In this document: piece by piece, positions 30,993 through 39,376 of the stretch
Layout of the letters: each line of letters opens with the position of its first letter
How positions within the stretch are numbered: position 1 is the stretch's first letter
Virus record (IMG/VR): IMGVR_UViG_3300044712_001406
Location: 1 to 56,164 of that record
From: a virus
DNA length: 56,164 nucleotides
Strand: one strand, 5' to 3'
Made by a program: the position numbers and the translations under genes
The notes under the pieces: generated by a model
Database searches by the model: none
The model's input: only the letters and a program-made list of their open reading frames with translations
Told to the model about the DNA's origin: nothing

Positions 30993-32740
30993 GCTGTGCT
31001 CCCCTTCGGCTGGATGAGCAGCTTACCACGGCGGACCGTTTCCCGCTTGATCTCGGGTTGAAGCATGCGGACCAGCTCTCCCATCGACCCGCCAAAGCTC
31101 ACGCTGATATCGGTCTGCTGCTGCCCAACTTCCTCGCGCACGATTTGACGGATCAGGTCGGCCGGCGCCTCAATGTTGGTTCCGCTTCGCTGATCGCCCA
31201 GCATGGCCAGGAACCGGCTGTTCGGCGGAATAACCGCCCCAGTGGCCAGGTGAGGGATTTGCGGAGCTGACACTGTAGGCAGGTTGATGCCCCAGGTTTG
31301 CCCGCCATACACGGGTACCCACGAGGGCACTTCTACCGAGATAGAATTCAAACTACCAATCACGCTGTTCAGCCCGCCGGCTATGGCGCTGATCATGCCG
31401 TTGATAAAATCAATGACGGTGTTGACGGAATTCTTCACCAGCTCGGTGACCCCAGCGAAAACCGTATTCCACTTCTCGCTAACCCAATCGAGGGCTGTTT
31501 TGAAAGCTTCCTTGATTGGGTCGGTGATGTTGGTCGTGAACCAGGCGCCGATGTTTGCCCAGATCTGCTTGACATTCTCCCAGGCATTCCCGGCCCAAGT
31601 TTTTATGTTCTCCCACACTTCGGAGAACTTATTCTTGAGTGACTCGATAACGTTTGTTCTGAACCATTCGGGGGCGTTATTCCACTTGTCTACAATGCTC
31701 TGCCAGGCATCGCTTGCCTTTTGCTTGATGTTCTCCCAGGCATCAGAGAATTTGGCTTTAATTGAATCTACCAATGTCTGGAACCAGGTTGGGGCGTTGT
31801 TCCACTTATCCACAATGCTCTGCCAAGTGTCGGAGGCCCACTGCTTGACTTTCTCCCAGGTTTCTTTAAACCATTGTTGGAGCGGCTCGGTAATGGTTGT
31901 CTTAAACCACTCGCTAAATTTGCCCCATTTTTCGACGATCCAATCCCTAACTTCACCGGCTTTTGTCTTGATCTTTTCCCAGGTAGTAAGGAGAAAACCG
32001 TTGGCAGTGCTGATGAAACTGATGATGAGCCCTACGGCGGTAATAATAAATCCGTTGATATGCGCTACCAGGTTCTTGAACCAGTCAGGCAGGCTGTCCC
32101 AGGCTTGAGCGATCCAATCTTTAATCGGTTGGATGATATGGTCATGGAACCAGGTCTTGAAACTCTCCCAGACGGTCTTGGCATAATCGGCAGGCACTGC
32201 GACTTCCTGGAACTGCATGGTGCCAGCTCCGGCTGCCTCGTTGGGCTGCTGCAGAACGTTGATTTCATCGAAGCCGGCCAGCGCTCCTTTGGCTGCCTTG
32301 GCTGCCTTCTCGGCTGAGCCGGCTACATACTGCATGACTGTCTTCATGCCGGCCATGGATGCGATCACCATGGAAATCGTATTGAGCATCTGGATCATCC
32401 AACTGACGACTGCATTGATCGCCGGCGTGGCTGCAATTAGCAGGGTGGCAAAGGCTGCCAGGAAGGCGCCTTTCAGATCACTGAAGGTTTCAGAGAGCTG
32501 ATCAATCTGGGTACGAAAAGCGGATGTCTTGCTGAGCGAATCGTCCAAATCCTTGAACAATCTTCCGATTGCCATTGCAGCCATGCGGACAAAGCGGATC
32601 ACTGCACCGATCGCAAAAGCGCCAGCGATCGCCAGTGCTACTTTTTTGAGAGTTGCCGTGATACCCTTGACCCCGGCATTAAAGCCTTTGGAGTCGATCG
32701 AGGTATCTACTCGAATGCTTCCATCGTAACCAGCGTCCAT
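30989..32740 (-). CDS. Tail tape measure protein
   Basis: 583 aa. N-terminal amphipathic region (TATLKKVALAIAGAFAIGAV), hydrophobic segments in the middle (AAFATLLIAATPAINAVVSWM) and repeats of about 40 residues containing WENIKQKASDAWQSIVDKWNNAP (DNA 31600-31900). It follows the Gp15-type chaperone gene as expected. Using about 0.15 nm per residue, the tail should be near 90 nm; this is an estimate from the general length rule. Confidence 0.88.
   Translation of the reverse strand: MDAGYDGSIRVDTSIDSKGFNAGVKGITATLKKVALAIAGAFAIGAVIRFVRMAAMAIGRLFKDLDDSLSKTSAFRTQIDQLSETFSDLKGAFLAAFATLLIAATPAINAVVSWMIQMLNTISMVIASMAGMKTVMQYVAGSAEKAAKAAKGALAGFDEINVLQQPNEAAGAGTMQFQEVAVPADYAKTVWESFKTWFHDHIIQPIKDWIAQAWDSLPDWFKNLVAHINGFIITAVGLIISFISTANGFLLTTWEKIKTKAGEVRDWIVEKWGKFSEWFKTTITEPLQQWFKETWEKVKQWASDTWQSIVDKWNNAPTWFQTLVDSIKAKFSDAWENIKQKASDAWQSIVDKWNNAPEWFRTNVIESLKNKFSEVWENIKTWAGNAWENVKQIWANIGAWFTTNITDPIKEAFKTALDWVSEKWNTVFAGVTELVKNSVNTVIDFINGMISAIAGGLNSVIGSLNSISVEVPSWVPVYGGQTWGINLPTVSAPQIPHLATGAVIPPNSRFLAMLGDQRSGTNIEAPADLIRQIVREEVGQQQTDISVSFGGSMGELVRMLQPEIKRETVRRGKLLIQPKGSTA
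31620..31860 (-). repeat. ~120-bp tandem coding repeats in the tape measure gene
   Basis: Two nearly identical units encode SDAWENIKQKASDAWQSIVDKWNNAP followed by W-F segments, with degenerate copies on both sides. Such repeats change tail length when they expand or contract. Confidence 0.75.
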
Positions 32741-32741
32741 A

Positions 32742-33308
32742 TTATTTACCTGTCACAAGCCGCATGAATTCGGCTTCTTGCTCTCGTTCCTCAGCTGTGC
32801 GCGTGTCTGGCTCCGGTACTTCAAACATTTCACCCATCTCATTCGCCATCTGTCGCTCTTCTTTGGTTGCCGTGCCCATTTTCACTCGCTTGCGCAAGCC
32901 GACCAGGTTGCAGAATGCCGTGTCGGCGCCCAGGTCCGAGAATAGAGCCAGGAACTTCCACCAGTGCAGATCTGCTGTTTGTAAATCAATGCCGTGTGTC
33001 TGTTGGAAGGCAGCATAGATTAGGTTAGCGTCAACCGAGAAGCTGTACAGCCTTGGACCAGAGCTTTCGCTTTCTTCAACCCGGCCGCCGTTCAGAAACT
33101 TGACAGCCAGCGCCAGCGCTTGCCCTAGGTCTTTCGGCTTCTCTGGATACAGGATATCGAGCAGAACAGCCTGCTTCTCGAGCCCAGTCAGCTCATCATC
33201 CTCGAAAGCGAGGATCGCCCGAAGGCAACTCCGGAAATCGGTCTGAATGGCATATTCCTGTCCATCGATCTCAACCGCTTCCGGGAGCTGCTCGGTAAGG
33301 ATGTTCAC
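32742..33308 (-). CDS. Gp15-family tail assembly protein
   Basis: 188 aa of the bacteriophage Gp15 family (PF06854 type): EVDGQEY-like start (VEIDGQEYAIQTDFRSCLR), ILYPEKPKDLGQALALAVKFLNGG, YAAFQQTHGIDL and LHWWKFLALFSDL. In A118-like siphophages it lies just before the tape measure, as here, and probably acts in tail assembly. Its start overlaps the preceding chaperone stop by ATGA, so it is made separately and not by frameshift. Confidence 0.85.
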   Translation of the reverse strand: MNILTEQLPEAVEIDGQEYAIQTDFRSCLRAILAFEDDELTGLEKQAVLLDILYPEKPKDLGQALALAVKFLNGGRVEESESSGPRLYSFSVDANLIYAAFQQTHGIDLQTADLHWWKFLALFSDLGADTAFCNLVGLRKRVKMGTATKEERQMANEMGEMFEVPEPDTRTAEEREQEAEFMRLVTGK

Positions 33309-33751
33309 TTCATCACCGCACGACCTTTCTTGCTTGGCGTGGGCTGGTTGTATTTTTCCAGCTTTGCCGACCGGGCTTTCTGGATATACGGCATGATCCC
33401 GGCGAAAAACTGCTCGAACATTTCCAGACTCATGGCGTCACCAAAGGCAGCCTTACTGGTGCCGGTACCAAACAGATGGTCGATGCGCTCGCGCAAGAAA
33501 TTACAGATATCCCGCATCAGTGCGATACCATCGGCCAGGTTGGCCGGAGCCCCAAACTCGTCTACACCTTGTCTGGCATCCAGTTCGTCAGCCCGCTTCT
33601 GATATTCGACCTGTTTCACTTCAAAATCCTTCAGCAGCTGGTAGAACCGCTCAGCGAATGCCACATCGCCCGGGTTGAAGGAGATGACACGGGTTGGATC
33701 ATCGTTGACCATCAGCGTTTTGACGCCGGTTTCGATGCGGATACTTTCCAT
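33305..33751 (-). CDS. Tail assembly chaperone-like protein
   Basis: 148 aa. RVISFNPGDVAFAERFYQLLKDFE and MRDICNFLRERIDHLFGTGTSKAAFGDAMSLEMFEQFFAGIMPYI match the small helical protein (DUF6673-like) upstream of Gp15 in Listeria/Lactobacillus phage tail clusters. Likely binds the tape measure during assembly. Confidence 0.75.
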   Translation of the reverse strand: MESIRIETGVKTLMVNDDPTRVISFNPGDVAFAERFYQLLKDFEVKQVEYQKRADELDARQGVDEFGAPANLADGIALMRDICNFLRERIDHLFGTGTSKAAFGDAMSLEMFEQFFAGIMPYIQKARSAKLEKYNQPTPSKKGRAVMK

Positions 33752-33762
33752 GTATGTTCGCC

Positions 33763-34227
33763 CTATTTGGCCCGTTCAATCCAATGCCAGGTTCCCGGTG
33801 CGCCGCTCTCGTCGTGCCGGGCACTGGTGATCCACATGGTATCGTTTCCATCCAAGAATAACTGCCCATTTACGCCTGGTTGATCGGGGCCAAATTCATT
33901 AGGCCAAACAACGACAACAATCATGGGAAGATGTTGACCAGGAGAGGCATAATTACCCACATTCGAGCGGACGTTCGCCGGAAAATCTCTACCGTCAAAT
34001 GCTGCAATTTGCCTATGACTTTCCATGGTCATGACATCCGATTCGCTCATCACATAATGCACAATAACGCCCTCGATTAGACCACCCAGGGGATCTGCTT
34101 TTGGGGCAGGGGCGTTCGTTTGATTAACTGAGATTGGATCACCAATCGGAATAAATATGGTTCCGTCTGGATTTACTTTATAGGATGGGGGATTGATGGA
34201 TCCAGTTTGGTTCGTATTCTCTTCCAT
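33763..34227 (-). CDS. Structural-region protein, unknown
   Basis: 154 aa from ATG at 34227 (AAAGGAA upstream). It contains MPIVVVVWPNEFG-like beta segments and WHWIERAK at the end. Lies between major tail protein and tail chaperone, behind an attenuator-like hairpin; likely an accessory tail or regulatory protein. Its Thr/Asn/Pro-rich N-terminus is disordered. Confidence 0.55.
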   Translation of the reverse strand: MEENTNQTGSINPPSYKVNPDGTIFIPIGDPISVNQTNAPAPKADPLGGLIEGVIVHYVMSESDVMTMESHRQIAAFDGRDFPANVRSNVGNYASPGQHLPMIVVVVWPNEFGPDQPGVNGQLFLDGNDTMWITSARHDESGAPGTWHWIERAK

Positions 34228-34240
34228 GAGATTTCCTTTC

Positions 34241-34264
34241 AAAACCCCGGCCTTTCGACCGGGG
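34241..34264 (-). terminator. Attenuator-like hairpin after the major tail protein
   Basis: On the minus transcript CCCCGG-N8-CCGGGG (34245-34264) followed by TTTT (AAAA at 34241-34244). A 6-bp GC stem with a short U-run right after the major tail gene would lower expression of later tail genes relative to the major tail protein. Confidence 0.65.
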
Positions 34265-34271
34265 CTGTCGG

Positions 34272-35051
34272 TTATAGAGCAGGAGTATAGGTCACCAGGA
34301 CAACGTAGGTCGCAACATCGAGTCCAACCGTGACGGTTATCGTGACGATGTTCAGACCCTCCACCCATGTGGCAGGAGCGCCGCTCAGCACGGTCACGCC
34401 GTCTACGTCGATGGCGACCACGGCTGTGCCGGAATCGACTGCAACCGCGGTAATGATATTGGTAGCATCGCTAGTTTCGGCGGTGTACCAGATCCGGGTA
34501 CCTTTGAATGCCGGCGAGAGCACCAGGGTTGTGAACACCAACGATGCAAGCAGGGCAGTAGCGGGGGTAGCCGTAAACTCTACATCGGTCGCGTTGAACA
34601 GGCCGATCACCGGGTTACCCAGGTAGTTGATGGTGTAGTTCAGCTTGGCAGCCTGGCCACCATCCCCGCCGAAATCGTCGATCTGGATAGATACATCCTG
34701 CTTTTCGGCCAGGTAGATCCCATCGGCGCCGGCATTGCCTTTATACAGCCACACGTTGCAAATCTCGGTCTCTGCATCTGAGAGAACGCTGCGAGCCTTC
34801 CGAAAGGCGTCCAGGTATTCGAAGACCGCTTCTCCGTTGGTCGCACTGGCTTCAATGGGCAAATTCGGAGCGTATGAGTCTACCGAGATGCTGGCCGTAT
34901 CCTCGTGGATGTAAGTCTCTTCGGTCGTCTTCGGGTTGTACCCGATCTTGCCAGACACGACGCCCGGGCTGATCAGCACCCAGGTAGCCGTGGTGGATGG
35001 AGTCGTGTTCAGGAAGGTCTTGATTAGACTTCGCTTGACTTTTGTACTCAT
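34272..35051 (-). CDS. Major tail protein paralogue with Ig-like C-terminal domain
   Basis: 259 aa. Residues 1-165 align with the next upstream gene (KRSLIKTFLNTTP, GVVSGKIGYNPKTTEETYIHED, SVDSYAPNLPIE, SIQIDDFGGDGGQAAKLNYTINYLGNPVIG). Residues about 170-259 add a beta-sandwich of the bacterial Ig/cadherin-like type (GTRIWYTAETSDATNIITAVAVDSG; VTITVTVGLDVATYVVLVTYTP), probably exposed on the tail surface. GGAGGCAGC precedes the ATG. Tail tubes may contain both versions. Confidence 0.82.
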   Translation of the reverse strand: MSTKVKRSLIKTFLNTTPSTTATWVLISPGVVSGKIGYNPKTTEETYIHEDTASISVDSYAPNLPIEASATNGEAVFEYLDAFRKARSVLSDAETEICNVWLYKGNAGADGIYLAEKQDVSIQIDDFGGDGGQAAKLNYTINYLGNPVIGLFNATDVEFTATPATALLASLVFTTLVLSPAFKGTRIWYTAETSDATNIITAVAVDSGTAVVAIDVDGVTVLSGAPATWVEGLNIVTITVTVGLDVATYVVLVTYTPAL

Positions 35052-35059
35052 GCTGCCTC

Positions 35060-35563
35060 CTATGGGGTCGCCGTAAACACCTTGGTCGTGGAGTTGAACG
35101 TCCCCAAGACCGGTGTACCGACAAAGTTGATGGTGTAGTTGATCTTGGCCGGTACTCCACCGTCGCCGCCGAAGTCATCAACCTGGATGGAAACCTTCTG
35201 CTGTTCGGCCGGGTATGCAGTTGGGCCGCCGGTCTCGTACTTCCAGACATTGACCACGTCGGTCTCGGCATCTCCCAGGACAGCCCGGTCCAGGCGCAGC
35301 TGGTCAACAAAGTTGAACACCTCGTCATCCGCCATGGCCGTTTGTTCCACCGGCATAGTTGGAGCGTAGCTATCAACAGCGATGCTCGCGTTATCATCGG
35401 CCAGATAGGTTTCCTCGGTGCTCTTCGGATTCATGGCGATCTTACCCGATACCACACCAGGTCCCAGCAGGGCATAGGTGGCCGACGCTGATCCCAAAAC
35501 ATGCGGAGTTTCGGGGGTGGTGTTCAAAAAAGTAGCAATCTGTGAACGTTTTACTTTTGCCAT
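35060..35563 (-). CDS. Major tail protein (short form)
   Basis: 167 aa, the undecorated paralogue of 34272-35051 (KRSQIATFLNTTP, GVVSGKIAMNPKSTEETYLADD, SVDSYAPTMPVE, SIQVDDFGGDGGVPAKINYTINFVGTPVLG). Strong GGAGG ribosome site. Position between tail terminator-type Minor_capsid_3 protein and chaperones marks it as the tail tube subunit. Confidence 0.82.
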   Translation of the reverse strand: MAKVKRSQIATFLNTTPETPHVLGSASATYALLGPGVVSGKIAMNPKSTEETYLADDNASIAVDSYAPTMPVEQTAMADDEVFNFVDQLRLDRAVLGDAETDVVNVWKYETGGPTAYPAEQQKVSIQVDDFGGDGGVPAKINYTINFVGTPVLGTFNSTTKVFTATP

Positions 35564-35572
35564 AACAGCCTC

Positions 35573-35998
35573 CTATGGTGCTGCCTGTTCGTATGTCAAT
35601 CTGCACTGGATCTGGTAGACTCCGGTGGTCGATTCGCCCTGCTCGTAGAGATAGCCCCATCCAACGGCCTCGATTGAAATAGGTGTTTTGCCCACTGCCA
35701 GGGTTGGGAATGCACCAGCTTCGGTCTGGTTCTCCAGCCAGGCGGAAAAGGTCTCGTAGAACCCGTTGGTCTCCATGCGCTCCAGGTCATCAGCAGTCGA
35801 TTCCATCGAGCGGACCGCGAACGGGTATTCCCGAAGGGAGCTACCGTCGATATAGCTCTCGACGATCTTCTCGCCCGGCAGGGGGATAATGGCGTACTGA
35901 GTAGGGGAAGCCCCTAAGTTATCCACAAACAAGGGCGCTCCGGTCTCAAGTCCAGAATACGTTGCCAGGTAAGTGCGCAGGGCGGTGATGATGCTCAT
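35573..35998 (-). CDS. Minor capsid 3-type protein (probable tail terminator)
   Basis: 141 aa. Pattern TALRTYLATYSGL, PLFVDNLGASPTQYAIIPLPGEKIVESYIDGSSLREYPFAVRSME, ETFSAWLENQ, QCRLTYEQ fits the phage minor capsid protein 3 family. In A118-like phages this last connector gene before the tail tube is thought to cap the tail. ATGA overlap with its upstream neighbour. Confidence 0.78.
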   Translation of the reverse strand: MSIITALRTYLATYSGLETGAPLFVDNLGASPTQYAIIPLPGEKIVESYIDGSSLREYPFAVRSMESTADDLERMETNGFYETFSAWLENQTEAGAFPTLAVGKTPISIEAVGWGYLYEQGESTTGVYQIQCRLTYEQAAP

Positions 35999-36393
35999 GC
36001 CTTACCCCTTCCGGCAATCCGGCGAGCTCCTGCGATGATCTTGCGCCCGTGGACCGCCTTCATGCGAGCGAACCAGAACGGGCCACGCAGCGGACCAGTT
36101 TCCCGGCCCGGCTTGCGGGTGCTGTAGTATTGTGCGCGCGCATACGGGGCGATCCATTGGACGGTGCCTGAGCCCACATCCGTGCCAAGGATCCCGCTTT
36201 TGATCAACATACCAGTCCTGAGCGGAATAAACGGCTCGGAAAGACGCAAGACCTCGCTGTCGACAAACTTCTGGGCATCCGAATATTGGCGCTGCCAAGT
36301 CGGTCGAAAGTTCGTATTCCACTTCAGCTCAGCCTTACCGCTTTTGTTGATGATGATTTTGCCACGCGGCGTTTCGATGATAGGGGGCGTCAT
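35995..36393 (-). CDS. Minor capsid 2-type head-tail joining protein
   Basis: 132 aa from ATG at 36393 (overlaps the upstream stop as ATGA). GKAELKWNTNFRPTWQRQYSDAQKFVDSEVLRLSEPFIPLRTGMLIKSG and IAPYARAQYYSTRKPGRETGPLRGPFWFARMKA are typical of the minor capsid 2 / HK97 gp10-like family. Confidence 0.8.
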   Translation of the reverse strand: MTPPIIETPRGKIIINKSGKAELKWNTNFRPTWQRQYSDAQKFVDSEVLRLSEPFIPLRTGMLIKSGILGTDVGSGTVQWIAPYARAQYYSTRKPGRETGPLRGPFWFARMKAVHGRKIIAGARRIAGRGKA

Positions 36394-36806
36394 TTTAGAC
36401 CAACCTGCCAATGCTGCATGCTCGTGCTGCCCATGTCCATGAAATCCACGGAAGAGATGGTCAGCACATCGTCGTACTTTTTCTCCAGAGCCGTGATTGT
36501 GAACAAGCTGCTGATTTCATCTGTTACCAGCCCGCGCACGATCACATCGCCCTCCTGGAGGGTCCATTTTCCGGTTTTGGAAACAAGCGCCTGCCAGGCT
36601 CTGGGGGCCAGGTAGTTAGTCCCACGCGCAAACGGGATATACACGGTTGCCTGATCTACTTGGATGTTGCCACCGCTGGCCAGTACATTGGCAGCCTTGC
36701 GGTTTTCCCAGGCCACACCCGCGATCTGAGTCCGCTGCCACTGCTCCGTGCGAGTGGCTGCGTTGATGTACTTGTTGTAAACCGTGCAGTCGCTATTCGT
36801 CCTCAC
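36390..36806 (-). CDS. Minor capsid 1-type head-tail connector
   Basis: 138 aa from GTG at 36806. CTVYNKYINAATRTEQWQRTQI, NVLASGGNIQVDQATVYIPF and GDVIVRGLVTDEIS match the minor capsid 1 family (stopper-type head completion protein). Lies directly behind the adaptor gene with no gap. Confidence 0.8.
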   Translation of the reverse strand: MRTNSDCTVYNKYINAATRTEQWQRTQIAGVAWENRKAANVLASGGNIQVDQATVYIPFARGTNYLAPRAWQALVSKTGKWTLQEGDVIVRGLVTDEISSLFTITALEKKYDDVLTISSVDFMDMGSTSMQHWQVGLK

Positions 36807-37172
36807 CTAGACCTCATCGTCGGTAAAGCCGCGATACATCAGACCGGTGGATCCCAGGTAACGCTTGGCTGCCTTGGTCAAACGCTCATCCTCTGTCCCG
36901 GGAGCCTGGTAGGTCACAGAGTGGCGCCCGATGGTCTCTGATACGATCGCCCCGCCTGAAGCTTCCAGCTTCTGGATTTCCTCAGCCACGGCGCAAGTAG
37001 CCATCTTAAGCTTGGCTACGATAGCAGTGTCTGTTTCGCTTGCTGCCCGGTCAAAGGTGGCCTGGTCAAGAAATTCAGACGCTCGGAGCGCCAGGCGGGC
37101 GAAGTCAGCTGATGCGATGGCCGCACCTAAGTACGTACTTGTGTAATCTGAGTAAGTTGCATATGCGGCCAT
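36807..37172 (-). CDS. Head-tail adaptor
   Basis: 121 aa: YATYSDYTSTYLG, FARLALRASEFLDQATFDRA, KMATCAVAEEIQKLE; a helical adaptor of the gp6/gp15-like kind that docks on the portal. It is the first connector gene after the head genes. AAAGGA precedes the ATG. Confidence 0.75.
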   Translation of the reverse strand: MAAYATYSDYTSTYLGAAIASADFARLALRASEFLDQATFDRAASETDTAIVAKLKMATCAVAEEIQKLEASGGAIVSETIGRHSVTYQAPGTEDERLTKAAKRYLGSTGLMYRGFTDDEV

Positions 37173-37185
37173 CGCTCAGTATCCT

Positions 37186-38139
37186 TTAGGGAGCAGCCGG
37201 TACAACCAACGAATGACCATCCGGGGCAGTCGTAGCCGTGACGGCGCACCAGTTCCCGTACCAGCAGTCGCCAGTCCCCGGCACGTAGTCAGCGGTGGTG
37301 TAATCGCCCATGAGGGTATTGTCGGTGACAACATTCCCAGCGCCTACGCCTGATGGCTGGAAGTCGATATACTTTCCGGTGCTTTCAACCAGACCAAAGA
37401 CGTTACCCTTGATCAGCGAGCCAACCAGGGCCGCAGAGATATGCGATGCATTCCCAACAGTCGTGCTCTTAGGCTGGAAGAAGTTCTCCAGGATCCGCCA
37501 GCGGCGCGGAGCAGCCACACCGGTATTGATCGAATCCTTGATTGCCACGCCGGTCAGGCTCTCGAACACGCATTTTTCAACGGTAAGGTTGAAAATGCCG
37601 TCGAATGAGTGGATGCCATCTTGTCCGCTGCGGAAGTCGCAACCAAAAAACGTCGCATGAGAGGCGTCATACTCGCTGGCGCCCGCTGAAGAATTGCGAG
37701 CCAGCTTTACCGCTGCAGCGTCGACGGGGCAATCGAACAGGATGTTGTAGAACTTCCAGCCGCGTCCGCGCACCTGGAGCAGAGGAGTGGCAGCGGTCGG
37801 TGATGCAGGCGGACGCCAGCAGGCGGCACCGGGATGGTAGCCGGCTGCAGGGAGATCTGGGTGATGCAGGGAGCCAACACCGATAATGGAGATATCGAAT
37901 TTCAGATTGGACCCGATCAGCTCTTCACGGACATCGCCGGTGAAGTAGATCGCCCCGCCGGTTTGAACAGCAGAGAGAGCCTGGCTCATGGTTTTGAAAG
38001 CAGACCGCCAGGTCTTGCCATCGAAACCATCTGAACCATTGACCGTATCCACATAATATGCCTGGCTAGGGAAGCCAGACAGCATGCTGAGATTTTGGTT
38101 CAGCACCTGGAGAGAATTCAAGCCTTGAATTGGTAGCAT
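37186..38139 (-). CDS. Beta-helix protein within the head module (possible head fibre/decoration)
   Basis: 317 aa. YYVDTVNGSDGFDGKTWRSAFKTMSQALSAV is the typical opening of a pectate-lyase-like beta-helix, and later turns (WKFYNILFDCPVDAAAVKL, FNLTVEKCVFESLTGVAIKDS, GSLIKGNVFGLVES) support a parallel beta-helix. Its place between the major capsid and the adaptor genes is unusual for a tailspike and suggests a capsid-attached fibre or decoration that binds glycans. Confidence 0.75.
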   Translation of the reverse strand: MLPIQGLNSLQVLNQNLSMLSGFPSQAYYVDTVNGSDGFDGKTWRSAFKTMSQALSAVQTGGAIYFTGDVREELIGSNLKFDISIIGVGSLHHPDLPAAGYHPGAACWRPPASPTAATPLLQVRGRGWKFYNILFDCPVDAAAVKLARNSSAGASEYDASHATFFGCDFRSGQDGIHSFDGIFNLTVEKCVFESLTGVAIKDSINTGVAAPRRWRILENFFQPKSTTVGNASHISAALVGSLIKGNVFGLVESTGKYIDFQPSGVGAGNVVTDNTLMGDYTTADYVPGTGDCWYGNWCAVTATTAPDGHSLVVPAAP

Positions 38140-38141
38140 AG

Positions 38142-38480
38142 CTACTCCTTTGTTTCCTCAGCCGGTTTCTCGGCTTCTTCATTCGACTTCTCGGCAGGTT
38201 CCACTGGATCCGAAGGCTGTTTCGCCTTATCGTCCAATTTATCAGCCGCGAGTTTTGCCGATTTTTCGGCTTTCGCTTTTGCGGCCCGCTCTGCCCTCTT
38301 ATCCGATTTATCAACCGGAGGAACATCATGGGGCGGGTCAGCCGGTTTCTCGGCTTCGGCAGGAGGATCGCTCACCAATACAAAGCCGCTCTTGAGATAG
38401 CGATGAACATCGCCCTCCTGCACCTCGATGGTGATGCCATCCTTGTAAACCTTGGCTATTTTGTAAACTTTAGCAGCCAT
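38142..38480 (-). CDS. Highly charged head-region protein
   Basis: 112 aa. The first 40 residues look like a small beta-rich fold (KVYKDGITIEVQEGDVHRYLKSGFVLV), related in style to phage head-decoration small proteins; the rest is Lys/Glu/Ala/Pro-rich and disordered (KRAERAAKAKAEKSAKLAADK). It follows the major capsid gene directly. Confidence 0.65.
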   Translation of the reverse strand: MAAKVYKIAKVYKDGITIEVQEGDVHRYLKSGFVLVSDPPAEAEKPADPPHDVPPVDKSDKRAERAAKAKAEKSAKLAADKLDDKAKQPSDPVEPAEKSNEEAEKPAEETKE

Positions 38481-38482
38481 GG

Positions 38483-39373
38483 TTACGCCTTATTGTGGAT
38501 GTACACACCGTCCAGCTTGTTGTCCATCACGAATGCATCGTGGTAGAGCCGGTACTGCCACAGGTGGCCATCCGACTGCTGGTTGACTTCGGGAGCGAAG
38601 TACTTGACTTGGTTCAACTTGGTGGCCTGCAGAACTGCGGATGGGTGCAGCAGCATGAAGTTCAGGTCCTTACCGCTTGCGACGTTTTTAATGAAACCGC
38701 CAGCGCTGCCAGTCGCGCCCGCATTGAGGGTGATCGCGGTGTAGAAGCGAGCCTGAGGTACTCCAACGATGGTCATGTCGTCCAGCATACGCAGCCGGCG
38801 ATCAACGCTGCCCTCGGTGCTCAGAACACGGGTGACGGCAGACTCCAGATAGCGCTTGCAGGTTGAAGAAATATACAACATGCGACCTTCGCTCGGAACT
38901 TCTTTTTCGTCAAGCGCCAGTGCAGCAGCATCGATGGCAGCCAGGATCGTTGCGGAGGAGAGAGTACCGGGAGTTGCAGCCTGGATGCTGGCGGTCGAGG
39001 CATACTTGGCAAAGCGGTAAGCGTCGATTTCTGGGGCGACTTTCTCTTTCATCCAAGTGCGGATGAGATTACCCAGCATCAGACCGAGGCTTTCATCGTT
39101 ATCCATGCGATCGATGGAGAAAGACCGGCCACGCTCGCAAGCCAGGAGCATCGCTTCCCATGTGGCGGTAACATCGCCGGCAGGATAGCCAGTTGCCCGG
39201 CTATAGGTACCCAGACCAACGGTAGAAAGCTTCATGACCTTGACGGTCGCTTTTCCGTTGAAATCGGGGGAATCCTGGGTGATTGCATCCAGGGGGGCGG
39301 TCACCGATTCGAGCTTATAAATCTCGTCAATGAGCGCCAAGAAGGTAGTTACGTAATCGATTGAGTTAGCCAT
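38483..39373 (-). CDS. Major capsid protein
   Basis: 296 aa. It follows the scaffold gene and has an HK97-like coat pattern: GRSFSIDRMDNDESLGLMLGNLIRTWMKEKVAPEIDAYRFAKYA, LYISSTCKRYLES, DDMTIVGVPQARFYTAI, DLNFMLLHPSAVLQATKLNQVKYFAPEVNQQSDGHLWQYRLYHDAFVMDNK. This type occurs in A118-like siphophages. AAAGGA before the ATG. Confidence 0.9.
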   Translation of the reverse strand: MANSIDYVTTFLALIDEIYKLESVTAPLDAITQDSPDFNGKATVKVMKLSTVGLGTYSRATGYPAGDVTATWEAMLLACERGRSFSIDRMDNDESLGLMLGNLIRTWMKEKVAPEIDAYRFAKYASTASIQAATPGTLSSATILAAIDAAALALDEKEVPSEGRMLYISSTCKRYLESAVTRVLSTEGSVDRRLRMLDDMTIVGVPQARFYTAITLNAGATGSAGGFIKNVASGKDLNFMLLHPSAVLQATKLNQVKYFAPEVNQQSDGHLWQYRLYHDAFVMDNKLDGVYIHNKA

Positions 39374-39376
39374 TTT

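Noticed and set aside
32742-33751. Programmed frameshift between the two tail chaperone genes
   Set aside because: The downstream Gp15-type gene has its own ATG in an ATGA overlap and its product resembles stand-alone Gp15 proteins; no slippery sequence was noticed.
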